This document shows, one piece after another, positions 1 to 8,224 of a stretch of DNA of 64,000 nucleotides. Made by a program: the position numbers and the translations under genes. Where the stretch lies: positions 1 through 64,000 of the forward strand of contig QWOQ01000007.1 in the NCBI GenBank assembly GCA_003669585.1, written 5' to 3'. The notes beneath the pieces were generated by a model. That model was not told the origin of the DNA. It did not search any database and was given only the letters and a program-made list of their open reading frames with translations. How positions within the stretch are numbered: position 1 is the stretch's first letter; each line of letters begins with the position of its first letter. This DNA is from Planctomycetota bacterium. Lineage in GTDB: Bacteria; Planctomycetota; Planctomycetia; Pirellulales; UBA1268.

Positions 1-3000
1 GAAACGTTTTTGATCGACTTTGTCGTCGAGCAAACGGGTTATCCTCGCGAGATCGTAGAAATGGACGCCGATCTGGAGGCAGATCTGGGGATCGACAGCA
101 TCCGCAAGGCTCAGCTCTTTGGCGAGATCGGGCAGAAGTATGGCCTGTCAGTAGACGACTCCGTATCGCTGGATGACTTCCACACGTTGCGGCATCTGTT
201 GGCCTACATGCTCCCCAAAGTGGGCATCGTAGAAGGCGATGCATCGCCAAAGAAGCAGGAGTCTTTGCACCGCGATGCGATGGCAGATAGTTCGGCATTT
301 CAAAACAGCGAAGCGTTTTGCCTCGGCGTCGAGATCGGGCAAACGCACGGCCAGGCTATCCGGCTGTGGGCTAGGCAGGTGGCTGGCAAGGGCAGACATG
401 CAGGCGGCGCGCATGCAACATTTGGAGATCAACTCGCCGGCGTGGCGCACGCCGCTGGAGTGGATCATAAAATTCTGCAGATTGCGTTGGAAAATCCATC
501 CGCTGCGCTCGGAGGCTTCGACACGCTGATCGTCGCTGGGGACGGGCCGGTTGGAATGCGAGGGATTGCCGTGGGCTTCGGCCGACACGCCGATCCATCC
601 GTGGAATCGTTTGATGAAAGTGGCTTAAAGGGCACGCTGATCGGCATCAAGGGGCTCCCCGGCGGGATCGTTGGTTGGAATAGCGCGGGGCTATTGATCG
701 TGGCCGGTGAGCCTAGGGCCGATAGACCTGCGGTCTCTTCTGGGATGGATGCAGTGCCGGTGACTTCTGCCATCGAACAACTGGTGCGCACGTGCCAGTC
801 AATCCAAGACGTCGAACGAATTCTCAAGGGTTATTCACTGCCGGTGCCGAGCCTATTGGTACTCAACGCATGGGTGGGTGGTATGTATGAAGTGCGGCCT
901 GACGGCAGTATGAATAGAGCGTCTGGGGTTCGTCAGAGTGGCGATGCCCGTGCCGCTCTGGCTCGCATTGCCTGTGCCGACAGCAGTGTGGGGCCGGCCG
1001 ACGCCTTGGCTACGCTGATCGATCCTGCACGTGAGAGCAACGTTCGGGATGCAATGTCTGCTGCCTGCACCTGGCTGGCAGTAGGCGTGGATCGTGGTCA
1101 GGCGATGGCCGCTTCAGGCGGGCCGCTGCCCATGGGCGCATGGCTCACTGGCGACATCGCACTGCTGGGCGAGAATTGTTCCAGCCATAATCCGCGAACC
1201 GCTGCAGCGAATGAATTAGCTTTTTCGCCAAGCGCGCAATCCACACCATCAGTCACCTGTCGGTATAGCATTGCGATGCGTCAGGCACAGGCCATCGGGC
1301 CATGCCGCAGCCTCTCGGGCGAAACAGTTTTGATTCTTGGCGTGGGGCCAATTTCCAGCCAGCTTGCAGATGCCGTTCGACTCGAGGGCGCACGAGCAAC
1401 AATCGTGGCCTGCGGTTCACAGCAAGAGGCATTTGCGGCGGTCGAAAAGGCGGAGGCTGCCGGGCCGGTGCGTCACCTCGTCGTGGCAGCAGCGTGGTTG
1501 GCCAACGACGTCGACTGGCCTGCAAACCGGCAAGCCACAATCATCGCTCCCTACTTCGCCTGTCAGCGGTGGATCTCGCTGCGGGCCAAGGCTGGCGATC
1601 TCGGCGAATCAACGCTTACGGCGGTCACTCATTTGGGCGGTGATTTTGGCATCTCCGGCCGCATTGAATGTGTCGAGAGTGGAGCGATGACAGGACTCCT
1701 GAAGGGCATTGCCCGCGAGTTTTCCAGCTTGCATGTACGGATCGTTGATTGCGATGCCAACACGCCACTGAATTTTGTCACAAAACACATAGTGGCAGAA
1801 ATGCGGGACGGCAGCGGGCCTGTTGAGGTTGGCTTTGTCGATGGCCGGCGGCAGACAACGGTTCCCTGTAAAACTGTTGCACAGTCTTTTGCGAAGCCGC
1901 AGCCGCCTCGTGCGACGCCAGTTGCCAACGGATCGCAGCGGCCCCTGTCGCGCGGCAGCGTGTGGCTCTTTACCGGTGGCGCCAGGGGCGTTACGGCCGC
2001 ATGCGCCCTCGAGCTTGCCAAACGGCATGGCGTGAGGCTCGCGTTGGTTGGCTCCACCCGGCCGGTTGATCTTGAAAAGGCGTGGCTTTCACTGGACGAA
2101 GCAGGGCTTCGAGAACTCAAAGGCAGTGTCATGCTCGCCGCTCGCGGCCGCAACACCGATCCCCGGAATGCATGGAAGACGATCGAAAAATCTCTTGAGA
2201 TTGCGAAGTCGCTGGCACGTTTTTCGGCTGCTGGTGTGGAGGCCGACTATTTTCCATGTGATATGTCACAGCCGGCGGAGGTGGCGTTGCTCGTGCAGCA
2301 AGTTGCGAAAGAGTTGGGGCCGGTGCGAGGCATCGTCCACGGAGCAGGCTTTGAATCGGCTTGCCGCTTTGAAAAGAAAACGCTCCAAGGCCTCGAGGCG
2401 ACGCTTGGTCCCAAGTGCATCGGCTTGGAGAACCTCTTGCGCATGATCGATACCAAATCGCTTGAGTACCTTGTGGCTTTTGGATCTACCAGCGGCCGGA
2501 TGGGTGGTGTCGGTCAGGCCGACTATTCTATGGCCAACGACATGCTTGCCAAAATCGTCTGTAAGGCACGCGGAGAAAAGAAAGGTTTCAAGGCGACCGT
2601 ATTTCACTGGCACGCCTGGGACGAAGTGGGAATGGCCAGTCGGCCGGAGAGCCGGTTTGTGCTGGAGCAGTTCGGACTCAAGTTTATGCCGCTGGCCGAG
2701 GGCGTCGGCAGGTTCATGGATGAGATTGAAGCCGGCCTGCCGGATGTGGAGGTACTCGTCACGGAGAGCGTTCTGTGTCCAGATGCCGTCAGTGGTCCGT
2801 TGCCATCGGCTATCAGTGCGACAGATGCAGTCGGCGTTGAAGCTGTGATGAATCGTTTGCAAGTAGGCAGCCTTGTTGGGGCTGTGGAGAAAAAAGGCGA
2901 TGCCACGTGGGTGAGTTTTCATCTGAATCCGACGAGTGATTGCTTCTTACGCGAGCACACGCAGCACGGGCGGCCGCTCCTGCCGGCCGTGATGGGTGCA

Positions 3001-3717
3001 GAATTACTCGCCCAGGCGGCGATTGCAGCTGGAGCGTGCCAGCAGGTGCAGGAAATCCGCGACTTTGTCGTTGAGCGCGCGGTGGGGTTTTCATCGGATC
3101 AAGGTCGCCAACTGCGAGTCGAAGTGTCGGCTGCACAGGATGGACTGGTGCGAGTCCAGGGTTGGTCTCGAATGAGGAGTGCCACCATTGCGGTTGAAAG
3201 TGATGAGCGGGTTCATCTTTCGGGAGTAGTCGCTGGAGAACTGGAGGAACCAATTCTCTCATCGCTCGACTCGATGCCGTTTCCATTCAATCCGATGGTG
3301 TATCAAAATGATGCACCACTCAAGCACGGTCCGGCATACCGAACGCTCTCGGGTCTTCTTCTGGACCGCGACGGTGGTTGGGGTCGATTAGTGGCAACGG
3401 ATCCCGAAGTGCTCGCCCATCCCCGCGGTGCCGCCGGGTGGACGCTACCGATCGCGCTCCTGGATGGCTGTCTGGTCGGCTGCGCTGTCTACTCCTACAT
3501 CCTGCTTGGAAAACGCGTCGAAGTGCCACTGCGTTTTGAACGCCTACGGATCGTGTCTCAGCCGAGTATCGGTGAAAAATGCACGCTGCGGCTCTTTTAT
3601 TGCTCCCACGATCATTCTGAAAGCATCTATAACTTCGTGCTCTATGGTGCCGATGGTCGTGCAATCCTTGCCGTAGATAAACTGCATCTTGCGGTCACAT
3701 CCGATCGGAGCCGGTAA
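1..3717 (+). CDS. PfaA/HglE-like iterative type I polyketide synthase, C-terminal part (ACP / C45-like / KR / DH); 5' end outside window
   Basis: The reading frame is open to base 1, so the ketosynthase and acyltransferase expected upstream lie outside the window. Counting from codon 10-12: an acyl carrier protein comes first, with phosphopantetheine site LGIDS (Ser30). Residues about 100-380 resemble peptidase C45 / isopenicillin-N acyltransferase (EIGQTHGQAIR near 109, WNSAGL near 223), which is very unusual here. A ketoreductase structural half lies at about 430-640, and its catalytic half at about 645-900, with nucleotide loop TGGARG and the PfaA-like FGSTSGRMGGVGQADYSMAN segment carrying Ser and Tyr. 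A double-hotdog dehydratase follows at about 960-1225 (LREHTQHGRPLLPAVMG with the His, LLDGCL with the Asp). The stop overlaps the next start (TAATG), so the next gene, a PPTase, is translationally coupled. The product is unknown; a long, partly reduced acyl chain is inferred. Confidence 0.88.
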   Translation, partial: ETFLIDFVVEQTGYPREIVEMDADLEADLGIDSIRKAQLFGEIGQKYGLSVDDSVSLDDFHTLRHLLAYMLPKVGIVEGDASPKKQESLHRDAMADSSAFQNSEAFCLGVEIGQTHGQAIRLWARQVAGKGRHAGGAHATFGDQLAGVAHAAGVDHKILQIALENPSAALGGFDTLIVAGDGPVGMRGIAVGFGRHADPSVESFDESGLKGTLIGIKGLPGGIVGWNSAGLLIVAGEPRADRPAVSSGMDAVPVTSAIEQLVRTCQSIQDVERILKGYSLPVPSLLVLNAWVGGMYEVRPDGSMNRASGVRQSGDARAALARIACADSSVGPADALATLIDPARESNVRDAMSAACTWLAVGVDRGQAMAASGGPLPMGAWLTGDIALLGENCSSHNPRTAAANELAFSPSAQSTPSVTCRYSIAMRQAQAIGPCRSLSGETVLILGVGPISSQLADAVRLEGARATIVACGSQQEAFAAVEKAEAAGPVRHLVVAAAWLANDVDWPANRQATIIAPYFACQRWISLRAKAGDLGESTLTAVTHLGGDFGISGRIECVESGAMTGLLKGIAREFSSLHVRIVDCDANTPLNFVTKHIVAEMRDGSGPVEVGFVDGRRQTTVPCKTVAQSFAKPQPPRATPVANGSQRPLSRGSVWLFTGGARGVTAACALELAKRHGVRLALVGSTRPVDLEKAWLSLDEAGLRELKGSVMLAARGRNTDPRNAWKTIEKSLEIAKSLARFSAAGVEADYFPCDMSQPAEVALLVQQVAKELGPVRGIVHGAGFESACRFEKKTLQGLEATLGPKCIGLENLLRMIDTKSLEYLVAFGSTSGRMGGVGQADYSMANDMLAKIVCKARGEKKGFKATVFHWHAWDEVGMASRPESRFVLEQFGLKFMPLAEGVGRFMDEIEAGLPDVEVLVTESVLCPDAVSGPLPSAISATDAVGVEAVMNRLQVGSLVGAVEKKGDATWVSFHLNPTSDCFLREHTQHGRPLLPAVMGAELLAQAAIAAGACQQVQEIRDFVVERAVGFSSDQGRQLRVEVSAAQDGLVRVQGWSRMRSATIAVESDERVHLSGVVAGELEEPILSSLDSMPFPFNPMVYQNDAPLKHGPAYRTLSGLLLDRDGGWGRLVATDPEVLAHPRGAAGWTLPIALLDGCLVGCAVYSYILLGKRVEVPLRFERLRIVSQPSIGEKCTLRLFYCSHDHSESIYNFVLYGADGRAILAVDKLHLAVTSDRSR

Positions 3718-4469
3718 TGGTACAGGCTGCTCGCGTGCTCCCGGTTGATCAATTGTGCCCAAACGCGTGCGTTGGCGATTGGCAATGCACCGTGCTCTTG
3801 GAGTCGTGCCATCACCTAAAACAGACGCCCTCAATCGGTGTTCGACGACTGGCAGAAAAAGTCGCTGATGCATGCTTGACCCAAGGTTTGTCACCGCATC
3901 AAGATCAATTGCACGGAGACCTCGGTGATACGGTGCGTGTGGCGACACTCATGCCCTCGGGGCGGCCAGTCGTGACGGTTTCCGGCCGAGTGGCGCCGGT
4001 ATACGTTTCGGTTTCGCACACTCGGCGTATGCGGGCAGCTGTGGCCTGCGTCGACGCTTTTGTGGGCATCGATTTAGTCGAGACGTGCGTGTCGGCAACA
4101 ACACCGTTGAAGGAAAACACTTGTCGTCGGGATCAGAATCTTGATGCGTGGTTTACAAAGGCGGAGGTGGAGTTGCTTGCAGACCGCACGGATCTCACGC
4201 CACGGATGCTCTGGGCAGCGAAAGAGGCAGCGTATAAAGCGGCTCGCATCGACACTGAATTTCGCCCGCGAATGATACACATTTCGTATTCGTCCGGCGA
4301 CCGATTTCAATGGAGCATGTGCAATCGCTGGTTGAACATGAGCGGGGCAGGCATGTTTTTTCTCGCGGGCGATCACTCGGTGGCGATTGCCGCTACGAGA
4401 ATGCCTCACCGAACTATTTTCGCTCATCACCGCGATTCACAAAGCATGCAGGTGGCCGAATGTTTTTGA
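3717..4469 (+). CDS. 4'-phosphopantetheinyl transferase (Sfp/AcpS superfamily)
   Basis: This 250-residue protein has the usual length of a Sfp-type transferase, which moves phosphopantetheine from CoA to a carrier-protein serine. Two family motifs are visible: VGIDLVE near residue 115, supplying the magnesium-binding Asp, and WAAKEAAYKAARI near residue 165, corresponding to the (W/F)xxKE(A/S)xxK motif. The N-terminal 90 residues are poorly conserved, as is usual. The start codon shares one base with the stop of the synthase gene, and the 3' end overlaps the start of the Rieske gene by ten bases. This arrangement points to dedicated activation of the ACP encoded just upstream. No signal peptide is present, so it should act in the cytoplasm. 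Confidence 0.88.
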   Translation: MVQAARVLPVDQLCPNACVGDWQCTVLLESCHHLKQTPSIGVRRLAEKVADACLTQGLSPHQDQLHGDLGDTVRVATLMPSGRPVVTVSGRVAPVYVSVSHTRRMRAAVACVDAFVGIDLVETCVSATTPLKENTCRRDQNLDAWFTKAEVELLADRTDLTPRMLWAAKEAAYKAARIDTEFRPRMIHISYSSGDRFQWSMCNRWLNMSGAGMFFLAGDHSVAIAATRMPHRTIFAHHRDSQSMQVAECF

Positions 4470-5647
4470 GCGACACGCACCTTCCGCAGCTCCTCCCACC
4501 GAGTGCATATACTGATCCCACTTGGTACATCACAGAGCGTGAGCACGTGCTCACGCCGGCTTGGCATGTGGTGGCCACTACGTCGCAGTTCCCCCGCGAC
4601 GGCAGTTTCATAACGTTTGATTTTTTTGGTTGTCCAATTATTCTTCGGCGACACTGCGGTGAAATCCGTGGATTCCTCAACGTCTGTGCGCATCGCCTTG
4701 CAAAACTGACAAGTCAACCAACGGGCTATTGCAGTGCCCTGCGGTGTGGATACCACGGCTGGGAGTACGACGAAGTTTCAGGTGCAACAAAAAAAATTCC
4801 TGATGCACCATCGTTTAAGCCCCTTGAGAAGGGAATGTTGGGGCTCACCTCTGTTCGGGTAGAGACATGCGGCGGGCTCGTGTTTGCAACCCTTTCCGAA
4901 GACGCCCCGAGCGTGGGAAAGAGTCTTTTGGAATGCGGCATCGACGTGGCTCGCACGATGAGTCCTGCGGGCTTCCTTGGCATGAGAGAAATCTGTTTTC
5001 CGGTGAACTGGAAGGTGGCGATTGAGAACACGCTGGAAAGCTATCACGTTGGAGAGGTGCATCCAAAGACATTCAAAACAGCACCTGCGGAGGAGCAGTG
5101 CAGCCATCAGTTATTTCCGGCTATCTCGATTTTTTGCGGCCCCGGCGACACCGTGCCTTGGATTCAGAGATTGGAAAGAGTGTTGCTCTCAGGCGCGGCC
5201 ATCCCGCAGACCGGTGGCTACCGACACGTTCATCTTTATCCCACATGTACGATTGCGGAAACCGATACCTTCACGATCATTCTCAGCTTCCTGCCGGAAT
5301 CGGCCAACCGCACCCGGTTGTTCATGACCTGGTTTGCGTCTCAGCGTGCCGGTGCCTCGGCAGTCTGGAACGGCTTGATCCGAAACTGGGGCCGTGTCCA
5401 GTCGGGCTTCTGGCTGACGGTCGTCAACGAAGACCTCTCGATGCTGCCAACTGTGCAGCAAGGGCTCGCGTCGTCGAGTCATCCAGGAACGGGCCTCATC
5501 TCCCGTCGAGAGGAGCGGATCACGCACTTTCAGCAATGGATTCTTGACCGCATACAGACGGATACAACAGCGACTCAACCAGCCACCATGCTGGTAACAC
5601 ACTCAAGCCCGTCGGCCGTCTCACCTATGGAGAATGTATTGACATGA
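4460..5647 (+). CDS. Rieske [2Fe-2S] aromatic-ring-hydroxylating-type oxygenase, alpha subunit
   Basis: The frame opens earlier, but ATG 4460 starts the Rieske fold and overlaps the PPTase stop, so it is preferred (395 residues). The Rieske ligands are complete: CAHR near residue 72 and CGYH near residue 93. The C-terminal catalytic domain has the mononuclear iron motif in ESYHVGEVH (His-x4-His) and the distal acid in NEDLSMLPTVQQGL. Such enzymes use electrons from a reductase to activate oxygen for hydroxylation, desaturation or demethylation. No ferredoxin or reductase is encoded nearby, so the electron donor would come from elsewhere. Its position inside the PKS operon suggests it oxidises the acyl product. 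The stop overlaps the next start (ATGA). The substrate cannot be read from sequence. Confidence 0.9.
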   Translation: MFLSDTHLPQLLPPSAYTDPTWYITEREHVLTPAWHVVATTSQFPRDGSFITFDFFGCPIILRRHCGEIRGFLNVCAHRLAKLTSQPTGYCSALRCGYHGWEYDEVSGATKKIPDAPSFKPLEKGMLGLTSVRVETCGGLVFATLSEDAPSVGKSLLECGIDVARTMSPAGFLGMREICFPVNWKVAIENTLESYHVGEVHPKTFKTAPAEEQCSHQLFPAISIFCGPGDTVPWIQRLERVLLSGAAIPQTGGYRHVHLYPTCTIAETDTFTIILSFLPESANRTRLFMTWFASQRAGASAVWNGLIRNWGRVQSGFWLTVVNEDLSMLPTVQQGLASSSHPGTGLISRREERITHFQQWILDRIQTDTTATQPATMLVTHSSPSAVSPMENVLT

Positions 5648-6408
5648 TCGACCTCACAGGAAAAGTTGCATTGGTGACCGGCTCCAGCCGTGGCATCGGC
5701 CGGGCCTGCGCTGTGCGTCTGGCCGAGGCCGGCGCCGACGTTGTCATCAACTACGTCACGAGCAGCCGCGAGGCTGAGAACGTGGCCGAGGAAATTGCTG
5801 CGATGGGCCGCCGGGTGGCGTGCGTGCGTGCGGATGTTGGCCAAGAAGAAGATGTCGAGGATATGGTGGCGTTCGTGCGAGATCAGTTTGGACAGCTTGA
5901 TATCCTCGTCCACAACGCGGCCACCGGCGGATTTCGTCCGCTGGCGGCCACATCGCAGCGGCATTTTGATGCGGCTATGCACACGAATGTTCTGTCTCTG
6001 GTGCACCTGCTCAAAGCCGCGGCCCCAATGCTGGAGAGTGCCGATGGCCGCGGAAAGGTGGTCGTCCTGTCGAGCCACGGCACGCACATGGCGCTGCCGA
6101 TGTATGGTTTGATCGGTGGATCAAAGGCAGCGCTTGCAGCGCTGGCTCGCCACTGGGCGCTTGAACTTGGGGATCGCGGCGTGAACGTGAATGTAGTAGA
6201 GGCTGGCCTTGTGGAGACCGATTCGACGCGACGCCTGCCCGGAGCGGCCGAGATGTTTGCCGGCCGTGCGAGCAAAACAATGATGGGTGAGCGGATGCTC
6301 GAAGCAACCGATGTTGCCGATTGCGTGCTTTTCCTGGCATCGTCGCTCTCGGATCTGGTGCAGGGGCAGACGCTCGTGGTGGATGGTGGCAGCGCGATCC
6401 ATATTTAA
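5644..6408 (+). CDS. Short-chain dehydrogenase/reductase, FabL-like (enoyl- or 3-oxoacyl-ACP reductase)
   Basis: A classical SDR of 254 residues. The cofactor loop TGSSRGIG is at residues 12-19 and the HNAAT motif near residue 89. The active site reads SSHGTH followed by YGLIGGSK, so Tyr and Lys are separated by six residues instead of the three of ordinary SDRs. Y-x6-K is the spacing of enoyl-ACP reductases such as FabI and FabL, and the surrounding text (YxxxGxSKAALxAL) is closest to Bacillus FabL as I recall it. It may therefore saturate the double bond left by the PKS dehydratase, a step for which the visible part of the synthase has no enoyl-reductase domain. The start overlaps the Rieske stop by four bases. 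The alternative is a divergent FabG-type ketoreductase. Confidence 0.85.
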   Translation: MIDLTGKVALVTGSSRGIGRACAVRLAEAGADVVINYVTSSREAENVAEEIAAMGRRVACVRADVGQEEDVEDMVAFVRDQFGQLDILVHNAATGGFRPLAATSQRHFDAAMHTNVLSLVHLLKAAAPMLESADGRGKVVVLSSHGTHMALPMYGLIGGSKAALAALARHWALELGDRGVNVNVVEAGLVETDSTRRLPGAAEMFAGRASKTMMGERMLEATDVADCVLFLASSLSDLVQGQTLVVDGGSAIHI

Positions 6409-6473
6409 TTGTTCTTCTGCCTCGCTGCGGCAGCGCAGCTGTTCAAACTCAGACCACTCAATCGGAGACAGGC

Positions 6474-7988
6474 ATGACCGGAAGTAATTCGTATCTGTTG
6501 CTGACGGGAGCCACCGGGCTTCTGGGCCGTTCGCTGCTGCGAGATCTTTCCGCGAGAGGCCGCCGGATCGCGGTGCTGGTGCGGAGTTCGAAAACGGCCC
6601 ACGCCGTCAGCCGCGTCGACGAGATCCTCCAAGACTGGCGCGAGGTCGCTGGAGTCGAGGTTCCCTGCCCGGTGGTACTCGAAGGGGATATCACTTCTGC
6701 CGCGCTTGGATTGTCGTCCGATCAAGCCGCATGGGTGTCCCGAAATGTAGACGAGGTTGTGCACTGTGCAGCCAGCTTGTCGTTTCAGATGCGGGAAAGC
6801 GATGGCGAGCCGTGGAATAGTAATGTGCACGGCACCGCCCATGTGCTTGAGATGTGCCGCGTGTCGGGCATCAAGCGGCTGCACCATGTGTCGAGTGCGT
6901 ATGTCTGCGGGCTGCGACGCGGAAAGATCCTCGAGACCGAACTCGACGTCGGGCAGACGCCCGGTAACGACTATGAGCGGAGCAAGATCGCATCGGAAAA
7001 AGCAGCCGTCAGTGCATCATTTCTGGACGTGTGTACGGTGCATCGCCCGAGCATCATCGTCGGCGACTTGGTAACGGGATTCACCAACACGTTTCACGGC
7101 TTCTACAAGCCGCTGCGAATCATCCAGCCGTTTGTACAGGCATTTGTCGATGCCGCGCTCGAGTCTGGTTCGCTGCTCGATGTGCTCGGTATGAAGGGGG
7201 ATGAAAAGAAAAATCTGGTGACGGTCGACTGGGTGTCGGCTGTCATGACGCGAATCATTGGGGATCGTTCGCTGCACGGTCGGACGTATCACCTCACCGC
7301 CACAAAGCCCACCAGCGTAGCGGCGCTGTGCCGCGTGTTTGAACAACTCGCCGGGGAGATGGCCCAGTCCCACGAGCAGGAGAAGCTCGAGAACCTCGCC
7401 GCCGGCAAGCCAGCCGCAGTGTTTGATCCCGCCATGCTGGTTCGACTCTTTGGCGACCAGATGCACGTGTATCGCGCGTATTGGAGCGATGACCCGCAGT
7501 TTGACTCAACCGAAGTCAGTCGAATCGCACCAGATATCCCGTCACCCGAATTGGACGAGCAGACGCTGATGCGGCTGTGCCGATTTGCGATTACCAATAA
7601 GTTTCGTTGGCCACCACCCAGCCGCCAGCAGCGGCAGACATCGGCCCGGCACTGGCTTGAACAGACCGTCGGTGAGCCGCAGTGGTCGCCGCCGAGCGGC
7701 AGTTCTGCTCTTGGCATTGCGGCAATTGGTGCCGGTGGCGGTCAGTGGACTCTTTGCTGCGACCAGGATCGGCCGTTGTCGCTGCACGTCGGCCTGCCCG
7801 GAGTGGAAGTGCCGACAATGTGGCTGGCGTCGGAAACGCTTGAAGATATGCTCGCTGGGCGAGAGTCAGCGAAGTCGGCCCGTGCCAGAGGCGGCATGGC
7901 CATTGAGGCTCCCGACATCACGCGCCGCGACGAAGCGATTCGAATTGTTGGGCATCTTGTGACGGATCGCCGGGTTCAACCCGCTTAA
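6474..7988 (+). CDS. Thioester-reductase-like NAD(P)-binding protein (NAD_binding_4 / extended SDR)
   Basis: ATG 6474 is chosen over earlier in-frame starts because it immediately precedes the Rossmann motif TGATGLLG at residues 11-18; the protein is 504 residues. The SDR active site is visible as HVSSAYVCG near residue 137 and YERSK near residue 165. The sequence resembles the reductive release domains of carboxylic acid reductases, NRPS/PKS terminal reductases and fatty acyl reductases, which reduce an acyl thioester to an aldehyde or alcohol. The C-terminal 180 residues have no motif I recognise. It lies 65 bases after the SDR gene on the same strand and ends the operon, consistent with release of the ACP-bound chain. 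Confidence 0.82.
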   Translation: MTGSNSYLLLTGATGLLGRSLLRDLSARGRRIAVLVRSSKTAHAVSRVDEILQDWREVAGVEVPCPVVLEGDITSAALGLSSDQAAWVSRNVDEVVHCAASLSFQMRESDGEPWNSNVHGTAHVLEMCRVSGIKRLHHVSSAYVCGLRRGKILETELDVGQTPGNDYERSKIASEKAAVSASFLDVCTVHRPSIIVGDLVTGFTNTFHGFYKPLRIIQPFVQAFVDAALESGSLLDVLGMKGDEKKNLVTVDWVSAVMTRIIGDRSLHGRTYHLTATKPTSVAALCRVFEQLAGEMAQSHEQEKLENLAAGKPAAVFDPAMLVRLFGDQMHVYRAYWSDDPQFDSTEVSRIAPDIPSPELDEQTLMRLCRFAITNKFRWPPPSRQQRQTSARHWLEQTVGEPQWSPPSGSSALGIAAIGAGGGQWTLCCDQDRPLSLHVGLPGVEVPTMWLASETLEDMLAGRESAKSARARGGMAIEAPDITRRDEAIRIVGHLVTDRRVQPA

Positions 7989-8005
7989 GCATGGCTGGCT
8001 GACAT

Positions 8006-8090
8006 GCCCCCCTTAAACGGCACCACTCCAAGAGAGAGAATCTGTTGGTGTTGACGCTGCCCCAACTTGGTACCAGCCGGGTTGTTAGCC
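8006..8090 (-). repeat. Dispersed ~85-base repeat, copy A (inverted relative to copy B)
   Basis: Read on the - strand this segment runs AACCCGGCTGGTACCAAG ... GATTCTCTCTC ... GTGGTGCCGTTTAAGGGG. It matches 12542-12632 on the + strand with only scattered differences over about 85 bases. It lies 18 bases after the thioester-reductase stop and 135 bases before the stop of the LamG/gingipain gene. With copy B it brackets that single gene as inverted repeats, the GTTTAAGGGG ends facing outward. No coding function is apparent. Confidence 0.8.
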
Positions 8091-8224
8091 ATGCCGGGCG
8101 AATTCGAACGGTGGCTGGTTGCCCAGAGCACCATGCGGACGCACGCAAAAAGTAATCGTCCCTCCAAGCTTCTGTCACGCTCCTTGCTTCATCGGTGCGA
8201 TAGACCTGGCTCTACTCCCTTGCC

